A DNA stretch of 29,290 bases from Monoraphidium neglectum (lineage: Eukaryota > Chlorophyta > Chlorophyceae > Sphaeropleales > Selenastraceae). The position numbers and the translations under genes were made by a program. The stretch spans positions 2,757-32,046 of the forward strand of contig NW_014013395.1 in the NCBI RefSeq assembly GCF_000611645.1. The letters run 5' to 3'. Positions 1 to 10,600 of this stretch are shown here, piece by piece (the first letter of the stretch is position 1; each line of letters starts with the position of its first letter). The notes beneath the pieces are model-generated. The model was not told the origin of the DNA, searched no databases, and worked only from the letters and a program-made list of their open reading frames with translations.

Positions 1-272
1 ACACAAACACACACACACACACACACTCCAAGGAAAAACCACATATTCACACAGACGCACGCCTGCACACACACGTACACACGCACAAACATGCACACAA
101 ACACTTTCATGCGCACACAAACTCGCATGTGCATGCGTGGCCACACGCGCCAACCCAAATTCGTAGCGAGCCACCCTTCACCCCCTTTCCTGGGAGCCGG
201 CCCCGCCTGCCTTCCGTCGCAAAAGCCACCACGGCCCCCTATGTTATACCCCAAGCATAGCGGCGGCCTCAC
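1..272. repeat. Intron of the PATROL1-like gene with CA-rich simple repeat
   Basis: This is the intron after the exon 400-273; the donor reads GTGAGG on the minus strand. Positions 1-120 are mostly CA dinucleotides with interruptions, and 121-272 is unique sequence. I see no further exon before the window edge. Confidence 0.6.
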
Positions 273-746
273 CTGCTCTGAGCCGCAAAGGCCAATACGT
301 CCACCAGACCAGACAGCACCCTGGGCCCACCCAGCGCCTTGGCTCGCCGGTGGTAGTCTGCCACCCGCTCCCCGACCCACTCGATGACGCAGGCGCCGAC
401 CTGGCGAGGAAGATTTTACGCCATCAAAAAGGACAGGGCGAGGGTTCGGGCAGTGCAGTGGGGGCAGCGTCGCAGGCGGCGCAGCGGCGGGTGCGCATCC
501 CGAGGACGCGTGATCGTCCGCTAGGCAAAGCTGCGCTTGCGGCGGTCGGGCGCTGCAGACAGACCCAAGAAGGGTTGAGGAAAGCAGACAAAAGGCTGGA
601 CCTGCGCCATGCGCATGGCTGAGACATGCGATGCCGTTCCGCACACCTCGCAGGCGAGCGCCGCGTCTTCTGGCGCCACGTCGTCCGCTCTGCGGCCGAC
701 GCCGGCGGCGTTGCCCTGCTGGGCTCGCCGCGCGCTGCTGCTGACC

Positions 747-799
<53 letters not shown>

Positions 800-3700
800 G
801 CACGTGTGTGTTTGGATGTGGGGGTGTTTGTGTTGGGTGTGCTCGCAAGCGTATGCACATGTGTGTGCGTCTTCGAAGCCACGCTGGTGCCCTCAATCGT
901 GCCGCCTGTCAAGGCACGCTGCGAGCTCGCCCCTGCCGCACGCCGCGCTGCCGTCCACCTGCGCCAGGCGCCGTAGTAGCGCCTTGGTGCTTCCGACGAG
1001 CGCCGGCGTCTTAGTGATCACAAACTGTTTTGTTTCGAAGGCCGAGGGGCATTGCAAGGTGCGACAAGAGTCATCCCTGCTGGGCCATGGAGTCAGTTGC
1101 GGCACTCATGAGGTTGCAGTTTGGCAGAAAACGTGCAGATGGCGGCCCGGCTCAGCGTAGCAGCCGCGCGACTCACCTGTCTGAAGTGGATCCAGGCGAA
1201 GCAGCTGTTGTGCATTGAAGGGCTCACACCCAGCAGCGGCCACACGCGCGTCTGCAGGAGGGGCAGGATGACGGGACGGTGGGCTTTGGGATGCGGGGTG
1301 GGGCTGTTCAGGTTTTTTTGGGGGGGGGGGGAGGAGCGTCATTCGGCTCAGCAGGGCGAGGGCGCCGATCACATGCGTGCAGAGCGCCACTCTTCGAAAT
1401 GCTGCCGAGCCGCTCACACATTGACGCATGCTGCGCATGAGTTTGTCGATCGAGGTCACCAAAAAGACGTCGTCAGATTATTTTTCCCCCCCATCCCGTC
1501 AGTTTGAGCGTCTGCAGGTCATACATACAAACAAACATGCACCTAATCTCACTAAACACTAAACACTCAACCCCCACCACCTCCCCCCCCCACACACACG
1601 CAAACACGCACACATACTCTCTCTCATACGCACGCACACACACACACATGCGTGTCACCTGCAGCATCTGCAGGTACTCGTCCGCCTCCGCTATGTACGC
1701 CCCCTCCTCCAGGCTGTCGAACACACCGCGCAGCAGCACCTCGCACAGCCGCACCCGCAGGCCCCAGGGGAAGCGCCAGCCCGTGCCCAGGCACTGCGGG
1801 GGTGGCACCGCGCGGGCCGCCGGTTCAGCATGCTGTACTGCACTCTTCAACCACCGCACAGAAACAACAATTTGCTTTTCTCTTCTGGGTGTACAGAACG
1901 TGCACAGGTGTCTGAGGAGGGGCATGTTCACGTCATCAGATCGGGTTGTCAGATCAGATCACCTTTACGAGGTCCAAGGTTGTCCTGTTCAGGCTGCGGG
2001 TGGCCTCCCTGTACTCGGCCTCGTCAAAGTCGTCGGCACTGCGGACGTCGCAGCGGCGCAGGCTGCCCTTGAGCCTGGTGCAGAAGAGGGAGCGAGCACC
2101 AGAAAGGCAGGTGTTGACGGGTTTCAGGGTGTGGATGGAGCGGATGGTCCTGGTCAGGGTGGAGGGCGAAGGCACGCACTCGACAGGGCAGTCTGCCTTG
2201 TGAGGCTGCTCTGATGGAAAGCAGAGCGGGAAATATAATGCTTGTGTTGGCGGCTTGGTTTCGGAAAAAAATGGCATCACAAAGGAGGACATGTAGTGAT
2301 GATTTGGTGTGCAAGTTGTGTGGGCACTTGAAGGGGTGGAGTCGTGTGCGCGCGTGCGTATGTGGTGTGTGTGAGAGAGAGAGAAAGTAAGGGGTTGTTA
2401 GAGCAGGTCAATGCAGGCTGCCCCTGAGTCTGGAGACAGACAGGCAGTTGCCAAGTAACGAGCGTGGGTATGGGATGGATGGTAGCGTGAGAGGCAGAAT
2501 GGCGTGGAGGAGGCAGGGTGGCCTGTAGGTGGCAGTCTCGATTTGTGAGGGCAGTATGTGCTCGTCGGAGGGTCCAAGAACTTGTGCGAGAGCACTCCGC
2601 CGCCACCGCACCTCGCCAGTAGCTGCTGTGCCGACGGCGCCGGCGCCGCCGCCTCGCCGTCGCGCGGCTGTGGCGGGCGCCAGCTGTCCCGCACGCCCTG
2701 CAGCAGCGTCTGCAGCACCGCGTTTTGGAGCGTGTCCCGCCAGGCAACAAAAGACCTGCGACAAAGGTGGTCAACAGCGGTCAAAGCGGTCAGACACGAG
2801 GGGTGGAACGACCGTTGGGACCGCTAGTCAACGCGCAGCTGCCCAGCAAGCGTCGCCACTGGCTGCTGCACCACGCCGGCCAGCCGTCAGCCGTTCCGCC
2901 CGCTCCTCAACACAATATCAATCCGCCTCTCATGCCGCATGCGGCCCAGCCTCTCACGCCTGCACGCGCCCAACCCCACCACCCAAAAAGCTCACTTGAA
3001 CCGCTTGAAGTCCTTTGGCAGCACCGTTTCCAGCAGCACCAGCACCAGCTCGAGGCTCGCGCTCCAGTCAGCAGACAGCGGCGCCACGCCTGAGATCACC
3101 AGCAGCAATATCGGGCAGCAAGCGGAAACTAAACCTGGGGAAGGCAATCCCCCAGAAAAGCATCCCCAAAACAGAGCCCTACTGCCGCCACGATTTGGGC
3201 TCACAGGCACGGTCTGCGTGGGGGCGCAAAGCCTCATGGATCAGGGCAACCCCGCGTCCACAACACCACCCGCCCTTTGCAACCCATGGGCGCCCGCTCA
3301 CCCTTGTCCGCCGCCTGCGTGCGCGCGATGGCGCCCTCCACCAGCGCCACCAGCCGCTCGACCTCGGCCGCCCCCTCCTCGTCCACGTCCAGCTGGCTGC
3401 GCACCGTCTGCAGCAGCTCCCCCGCGGCGCCGTCCCTGAGCGCGTGTGCACGCGCACGCGTTCGTGTCTTTGAAAGATTCAAGCAAAGGGGCTGAGCAGG
3501 CACCCTTGAAAGAGGCTCAGGGTTTGGGGCTGACGTCCTGACAGCTGCATCCCTGCAATGACCTGGCCCGGGGACGAAGCCGGCCCGCTGGCAACGCACA
3601 AAGCAGGGTTGACATTGCACGACCCTGCTCCTCGGCCGACTCGTGACGCACGCAGACTCGCAGCCGCCCGACGGCCGCCGTCCGCGTGCGCGCGAGCCCC

Positions 3701-4638
3701 CGCCGCTGCCGGCGAGCGCCTGCCCCAGGAACGCCGCTGCCGCCGCCCCGTCGACGGCCGCGGCGCTCCCGCCGGCTGACCGTATGATCCCCGCGGCTGT
3801 TGCCAGGACGCCCACCTGCAGGTGGCTGCCACAATGAGATAAGCCAGGTCCTTTATTTCGGGCTCGCCCAGCCCGGTGGCCATCTGGGGCATTGATAGCT
3901 CCGGCTCCTCCTCAAGAGCCCCGTCCGCGTCGCCCTCGCTCGCGAGCGTGGCGCGCCGCCCGCTGCTCTGCCGTCGCGCCGGGCCGGCGCCGCCGCCGCC
4001 GCGAGGGGGGCGGGCCGCGTCGTCGCCAGTGGCGCGGGCGCCCTGCGGGCGCGGCCGGCCGCCGCCGTTTGCATGCGGGCGCAGAGGTTCAAGCCTTGAT
4101 AGCATCCCATGGCCCCGGCCGCCGTCCCTCTCAGCAAGTCTTTGCCCATTGCGGCGCACCAGCCGCCAGAGGCGCAGCAAGGGACTGCCTGCACGCGCGC
4201 TGAATGCCGCATGCGCCCACATGCGTCGCGCATGCGCCGCCCCGGCGCACCTGCATGCAGTACAGCACCAGCTCGATAGGCGCGCCGCCCGGCGGCGGCG
4301 CGCGCAGCGCGCGCAGCAGCAGGCCGGCGTCGATGGCGTCGAGCAGCCACGGCTCCGGGCGCTCCATTCCTATGGGAAGGATCACCCGCACGTCGCGCTC
4401 CGGCTGCACCTATGGGGAGACTCGCGCCATGGGGGTCTGAGGCCATAGTGCATGCACCTTCCCGGCCTGCGCGCGCAGCACGCGAGTCACCAGGCCCGCG
4501 AGACAGGGCAACAATTTGTGAGCCCGCGCGACGGCGGCATGCCCGCGCGGGTGCAGCAGCTGTACGCACTTCAAGGGCATACTCGAGCAGGTGGCGGCGG
4601 TCTGCCTGCAGCGCCACCAGCCGCTCCTGTGCCGACAT
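1..4638 (-). CDS. PATROL1: PATROL1-like MUN-domain (DUF810, Munc13-related) protein, N-terminal part
   Basis: Exons in transcript order: 4638-4570, 4409-4251, 4042-3833, 3815-3652, 3435-3302, 3089-2996, 2755-2612, 2074-1963, 1793-1659, 1251-1177, 1024-959, 715-647, 400-273, then off the left edge. Each junction has GT/AG sites and agreeing phase, except the 17-nt gap 3832-3816. The ATG at 4638 starts MSAQERLVALQADRRHLLEY, which I align from memory with the Arabidopsis PATROL1 N-terminus (LLQRFRRDRRVLLDF). Exon 2 carries VRVILPIG (plant VVMPPG). The strongest match is across 1793-959: GLRVRLCEVLLRGVFDSLEE, TRVWPLLGVSPSMHNSCFAW, then HFRQ-FVIT (plant AWVLFRQYVIT). In plants PATROL1 tethers vesicles at the plasma membrane and delivers the proton pump AHA1. 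That function is known for the family, not shown here. The C-terminal half lies outside the window. Confidence 0.86.
749..796. repeat. (TG)24 microsatellite in an intron
   Basis: A perfect run of 24 TG units, then imperfect TG-rich sequence to about 870. It lies in the PATROL1-like intron between exons 1024-959 and 715-647, about 30 bases from the acceptor of the latter. The apparent Val-Cys or Thr-His frames through it are only the repeat. Confidence 0.95.
1320..1331. repeat. Homopolymer G12 preceded by T7
   Basis: A T7-G12 run in the PATROL1-like intron 1252-1658. Such a run is prone to length error in assembly. It does not touch a coding exon. Confidence 0.9.
1580..1650. repeat. CA-rich simple repeat in an intron
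   Basis: Imperfect CA/CT-rich stretch just downstream (minus strand) of exon 1793-1659 of the PATROL1-like gene. A third dinucleotide tract in the same gene. Confidence 0.7.
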
Positions 4639-5511
4639 GGCGCCTGCGCCTGCACCGCTGGCGTAGGTGCCGTGCACGCCGTCTCGTGGGTCAATGTGCT
4701 GCGGAATTCAGGACCGTTCTCCCAGATGACCACGCCTGGGACATACTTGGCATGACATAACAGCAGCTACACTATGCTTCCCACGTGTCTTTGAGATCCT
4801 GGCGGAAGGTTGGTTGACATGGCTCGTTGATCACCCGCTGCGAGATGGCATTGACATCGAGCTCAGTCCGATGAAAACAAAGCGTACCAGCTCAAGCATG
4901 CAACTGCATGCTATTGCAGTGCCATACAGATCAAACCCACCAAATACGGTCTGCACAGTTGTATGAATTGTGTTGTTGCCGTAGTGAGCGAGCCACGGAA
5001 GAGAACACGCAGTGGCACACACGCCATGCCCCCTCAGGGCTGCCACAGCCAAGAATGTTGCTGCCACCTGTTCTACAAGGGCCCCCGCCATCTGCGCTCC
5101 CCTCAGAGGTTCTGGGCGCTGCGGCCCGGCCTTGCCGCCTGACAAGTGTCACTGCATGGACATGTGCACTGTGGGTGCAAGCCGCCTAGGAAGCTGCCGC
5201 GCTCGCTTGGCGAGGTGGCTGCGGCAGCTGGAGGTGCTGGGACGCAGGCGTGCAGCGGGTGAGTGGGCGCTGTATACTGGCATGGGTGGGCTGATTAGCG
5301 GCGACCTGGTGTGCTTCCAGTCCGTGGTCCCTGCCTTGGCACAGCATCATGCCCCCCCTGAACAGTGCGGGATTTTGTGCGAGGGGTCGTAGAATGCCGC
5401 TCATGTGACGAAGCAGCGCAAGCGTGATGGCAGGCTGCTGGCTGGGTTGTGGTCGATGGCCATGTTGAGACCAAGCAGCAATACGAGCTGTGCGGCAGCA
5501 CAAGTGCAAGG

Positions 5512-5553
5512 CCTGCTTGAGTTTGAAGCGGCCGCGCTTCAAACTCAGTCAGG
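5512..5553. other. Long perfect stem-loop
   Basis: TGAGTTTGAAGCG (5518-5530) and its exact reverse complement (5535-5547) flank the 4-base loop GCCG, giving a 13-bp perfect stem. After one wobble pair and one mismatch the stem resumes with CCTG (5512-5515) and CAGG (5550-5553). No T-run follows, and no gene lies on either side within 800 bases. It could be a small inverted-repeat element or a transcribed hairpin. Confidence 0.8.
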
Positions 5554-5634
5554 TTGGATCGCCGCTGCTTCGGACGCGCCACCACTAGTGGCAGCGTCGG
5601 GGGCGGATTCACTCTCTCCAAGCCGACGCCCTAG

Positions 5635-5672
5635 ACTGTACAGCGCAAGTGGCACTGTACAGCGCAAGTGGC
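5635..5672. repeat. Two tandem copies of a 19-bp unit
   Basis: ACTGTACAGCGCAAGTGGC occurs at 5635-5653 and again, identical, at 5654-5672. No coding frame is supported here. Confidence 0.95.
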
Positions 5673-7576
5673 ACCTGCCTTTGGGGGAGGACGGGGCACG
5701 CAAATCTTTAAGGTTGTGGGGAATCGCGCTCGCGTTATTGCAACACAGCAGCGCTGCAGCTTCACACTTGTCTCAGGTGGCGGTGTCTGCTGCATGCAGT
5801 CCCGCCTGCGGCCAATTGGAATTCGCAACGGCCACAACTTGATTGTTGCAAGGCTGTGCATGTGCGTGCAATTGAGTCCTGAAGTGCAGCAGGCAGCAAG
5901 CACGCATGGCAACCAAGCGAGCAGACTGAGAAACTGTTGAGCGGCCGACCAAAGCAGGCAGACCAAGGATTGTCCACGCAGCGTGCCCCCCAAGAGACCC
6001 TTGCGCGGCAAGGCCGACACGCATGTTGCCGTCTAGGTCACGTGGTAGTTTTGTCAGGTGCCTAGGTGAAAAGAGAGCTCGACTACTTTGGAGTCGCAGT
6101 AGTACGCCGGCACCATCCCACCGGAGTCGTGCATGCACTGCGCAGTAGCAAGCGTGCGGCAAGCAGAACAGTGCACAAAGTGAGTGGGCCATCCCCTTAT
6201 CGCACACCTTCCACCGGGACTTATGAATCTCTAGTGCCCCGCGACCGTGCTGCGGCCATTGCCTGCTGGACTCGGCCTGTAGCGTGCGTGGATCGCAGTA
6301 GAAAGCCATGGAACCGGCCCGGGTCACATACATTCGACCTGAAGCTGGCAAGCAGCAAAACCTTCCTCGTGTGCATCTGCAAGAACGCACCAGCCACACA
6401 CAGCAGCACGCTCAATGGCCCGCTTGGACCTGGAAGCATCCCAGGGTCATCATCAGCCAAATCGGGACGTTGCGAGGCGGCACAGTACGCCCGATTCTGC
6501 GGACAAATTCTTTCCAGCATCCCATCTGGCGTATGGCAATTTTAATCCTATTGCATAATGTGTCAACGTGTCACTTGTGTGCCAGTGGATACGCCCTAGT
6601 TCACTTGCATGGCATCTGCATGAGTCAGCCAACATTCTGATCAGTACCACCCAGCCGTTGGCGCGGCGTAGGATGGTTTCGCCTCGAGCTTTGAAAATCC
6701 ATGTGCTCAGCATATGTACGCAGTTTCATGGTTCAAAAAGCCACTTCCTTGCACCTGACCATGCTTCAGGAATCACTGGCCTCCCTGATGAGCGCCGGAC
6801 TTGTTACCAGCCACACGCTTCACAGAGGCCCTCAGACACAGCAAATCTACTCTACACCGCAAAGAAATGCATAGCCCTGATGACAATGTTCATTGGCATG
6901 GCGCTGAGTTGCAGATTGATGGGAGTAATGCCATGTGCATCATGAGCTCACAGGTGGCTGGATGCACCATCCAGCGGCCATGCTCGGGCAGCCGCGGGTC
7001 ACTTTGGGGCTTGTAGGCGGGCATACATTGAGCACGCAACGCCAGATGGTCATTCAACTCAATTATACTCAAGTTAAAGCTTCAGTCAATTGATACTCGA
7101 AGTGTGCCCTCTGCCCGTCTGGACTTGTTTCATTGTTGCAATCGATCCGGTCACCACAGCCGCACGACGCGAAAATCAGTGGTAAGAGCTTTGATAGCTT
7201 GTTTACAATAGCCCTGGTGACTCGCAGCTTGTCTAGCCCCGCCCTCGCAATCCTCAGCAAGGTTCCGCGCATCACCCCTCCTCCCCGAACAGGGACTCCA
7301 AACACGCACGACCACCCCGTAGCATAAATTATCGAGGTCGGAGGACAACCAGTCATCGAAACCACAGGTTGAGACCCGACCGTGCCAGCATCTCCGGCGT
7401 CACAAGTGCCAAGCCGCCTGATGGCGCAGAATTTGCATCGAATGAAATAACAACAAGTACATAATGTGGACCCTGGTGCACTTGAATATTTTAAACAGAG
7501 AAACCTTGACCACGCTCGTGCGCATTTTCAATCCTGCCCCTGCTCTCACCATACATTCCGGCAGAATTGTTGCAGA

Positions 7577-7658
7577 ATGCAGGTGTGGCGCCACAACGGC
7601 TGGGTGGCAATCACCATCGCCTTGCTGCCGCTGGCCATGCTGGCTACAGCAGATGCAA
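7577..7658 (+). other. Exon 1: signal peptide
   Basis: Starts MQVWRHNGW, then the hydrophobic run VAITIALLPLAMLATADA, a classical secretory signal with likely cleavage after an Ala-X-Ala-type site near residue 26. It ends in phase 1 at a GTGAGG donor. This phase sets the phase-1 pattern of the following exons. Confidence 0.85.
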
Positions 7659-10600
7659 GTGAGGAAAAGGAAGAAAAATGCTGACATTTTTGCTGCACGC
7701 TGCTGCGTGCCCCTTGGTATCATCACCAACCGCTGGTTTCCTTGTCAGCCTACGTTGTCAAAACTTGGCTGCACGACACCTGAATGTGATCCTTACACTT
7801 TCAGACCATCGCAAACAGAGCATTGTTAGTCATGATGTTTGCTTTCCAAGCTTTTTACCGCACTGTTGTACCCCATCCCCTTGCTCGTGCAGCCAACTGT
7901 ACGGCTACTGAACAAGCCACGTGCAGCCCCGTGGCTACTTGCTCAGTCAACGCCACTGCCAACGGCTCGGTGATCTGCACCTGCCCTCTGTTCACCATTG
8001 GCACGGGAGTCGGCGCAGATGGGTGCACTTTTCAAAGTGAGCATGTGCGAATTGCCTGTTGAAGTTACAAGCAGACCATGCTGCTACTGGCTTGTTTACC
8101 GGTGGATGCATGCATTGTACGGGCGCGCGCACACACAGGCACGCATGAACCACGCAACCACCTACCCCGGTCCAGGGGGACAAGCGTCGTATTCATACAA
8201 AAGCATGATTATACGATACAATAAGGAACACCATTGCTCTATGGCAATTGATGTGGTGGGCTGACTTGATAGACATTGCACTTGCTGCAAGAGCCACGGT
8301 TGGTTGCAATGGGCGCATGCAGCAGTACTTGACTTGAAACGGCTGCGACACCTCCTCCACACCACGTCACTCTTGATTTCGTTCTGGGTTCTGCCCACCA
8401 CAGACGCATGCTCACCTGACTGTGCTGTCTAATCCTTACCTTTACCTTGTTGCCCAGGTTGCAACGACTATCGTCTTGCGGTCGCCCCTGGTCCCAACAT
8501 CACACAAGAGGTTGCATTCAAAACCAGTTCAATCAAAGTCCTGGCTGATGCTACCACCTTGCCACCGCGCGGAACTGCTCAATTCACGCTGGTTCTGGGG
8601 AACTACACGGCTGCTGATGTCTCATTTGGCCGACCAAACTGCACGCTTGTAGCGTCAGATGCGTCCAGCGCGTCCTACAGCTGCACCCAACTGCCTATTG
8701 GCTTTACATCCTTCGCCATCAATGCGTTACGAAATGGTAAGCACCCCACCTTTCTCAGAGAGAGAGAGAGAGAGAGAGAGAGACTGGGCTGTAACGCCCG
8801 CGTAAATTTAGGAAGAGGGGGCTGGCTTGCGGGGGACCGAGGCCGCTGCGCCGCCCCCACTACTCCTTTCTCACACATAAAGCCATCACTGTTGAATAAG
8901 AGACGTGTCTGCACGCAGGTGCTTGCATTTACTTGCGAGCAGTGGAGAGGCACACCAGTGGAAACAAAAAACACCCCATAGATGCGAATTCTCTCCTCCC
9001 AACCTCTGCGCATGCATGTACGCACACAGGCAGCACAGGCATTGGCCAATGCTGCCATGGCAGCCAGCAAATACAGTGGCCAGCTTCCAAGTTTCTTGCC
9101 CTGCTAGGGACCTTCAAGAAGGCAGATATCGCTCCCCACCAGCAGAGGCACATGCTCGCTGTTTAACGCTGCCACCAGACGCTAACCACCTGTCCATCAT
9201 GCAGGTTGCCCCGATTTCGTCTTCATTAGTATCGAAGTGAAACCAAGTGAGGGGTTATGATCATCTCAAGGCTCTTGCAGCTCGATTCTTGCTTCTGTTG
9301 TCAGGGAAAACGCAGTCGTGCATGTTTGATGCCATTATGGTCTGATAATAATAATCTGATTTCTTGCTGCACGTCCACCGCGTGGTCTCTGTCTTGTCTG
9401 CGTTGCTGGGCCGTGCCAACCCCATATTGGCATGTGCTATTGCATCGCGTTCCATCAACATTAACATGGAGGAGCCAGGCTTTATCTCGCCATCACGCAA
9501 TCCGCGGCGCACCGCGGTTGTTTGCTGTTGCAACCACCCACCTGCACCACGGTCGGCTCCATGCAAACATGAGGCCCTGGTGCTGCTTCGTCATACCCAT
9601 TCCTCTGGTACCTTCTCCCTGCTGCCCTCATTTTGGGAAATCAAGATTGCGCAGGTTTCAGGATCGGCAGCACCTTAACCACAGTTGCGGCCCGCCCTAG
9701 CGATGGCCGTGCCAATGTCGACGTCACGCTGGATCTCGCTGGCTACCCTGCAAGTGACGTTTCCACCTTCGATTGTGTTTTCAAGGCGGGCACCACATGG
9801 ACCTGCAATGATTTGTATGTTGGCAACTATGTCTTCCCCTTCTTTGCATCCTCCAGTGAGCTCTCTAGGGTCTCTTTGGTTTCTGGGTGCGTGCTGAGCC
9901 GCTGCAGCATAATCGCGCTTGGCCGTGGGCAGTGACTTTGCTGGACGGTCCCATTCTGACCACGGCCAATACCCTGCAGCACAGCACGCACATCTGCCTA
10001 GGGCAGAGGCGCCACCTGTTGCAGCTCAAATCTGCAGCTCGTGTCAAGGGTGCAGATGGGATGGCGTGGCGTCGCCACATGCATGTGACATTATTCACGA
10101 TCTGCCTGCTACCCTCTGCCTCACACGAGCTTGGGGTCTAGAAATCAGGCCGTTTTCAAACAAATGCAGACGTCTTTTGCTGACGATCACTTGCGCCCAC
10201 GCTACCCGCAGGCGGCTGCTTTGCTAGTACTGGAGTTCCCATCAATGTGGTGTCAAGCAGCGGTGATTAGACTGGTTGACATTCACAGCATGCTGTACGC
10301 CGCAGCTGCACGATGTACCTACATGTCGCATGCTTTGCTTTTGATGCTTGACCTGCCGCTCTGTGGCCTCGCTTCCAACCAGCAACTTGACATCTAAGCT
10401 TGTTCAGGCTGCGTGATTACCGCCGCAAATCATAATCTGCCAATTCAAACGCGTTTGCCCACTGTCCCGGTGGCTGGGCTGCTTATTGTCTAGATGTACG
10501 CGCATCACTCCATTCCCTGCCCTCGCTCCCCTGTCTTTGAACACCCTCTGTTTGTCAATCCTTTCTGTGCCCGGGCCCTGCTTCGCAGACTGCACGACCT

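Larger units (their letters stand above)
4639..7576. other. Divergent intergenic spacer
   Basis: This region separates the start of the minus-strand PATROL1-like gene from the start of the plus-strand secreted-protein gene, so it should hold both promoters. Several open frames of 70-200 codons exist on both strands, but none has recognisable motifs, consistent splice phases or homology I can name. It contains a long hairpin at 5512-5553, a 19-bp tandem duplication at 5635-5672 and many GCATGC/TGCATG palindromes. AT-rich sequence at 7485-7495, about 85 bases before the plus-strand ATG, could hold a TATA-like element; this is inference only. Confidence 0.55.

Noticed and set aside
424..1160. 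Open frames on both strands across the TG repeat
   Set aside because: They come from the dinucleotide repeat, which stays open in most frames; real PATROL1 exons here are 1024-959 and 715-647.
4080..4110. GGTTCAAGCC, a tRNA B-box-like sequence
   Set aside because: No matching A-box or cloverleaf could be folded around it.
4458..4559. Phase-0 open segment on the minus strand with good splice-like ends between the first two PATROL1 exons
   Set aside because: It would leave only a 10-base intron after exon 4638-4570. Exon 4638-4570 joins directly to 4409-4251 in phase and matches the plant protein order.
5012..5392. 126-codon plus-strand open frame in the divergent spacer
   Set aside because: It has a partly protein-like stretch (RLARWLRQLEVLGRRR) but no homology I recognise, no conserved motif and no consistent exon neighbours.
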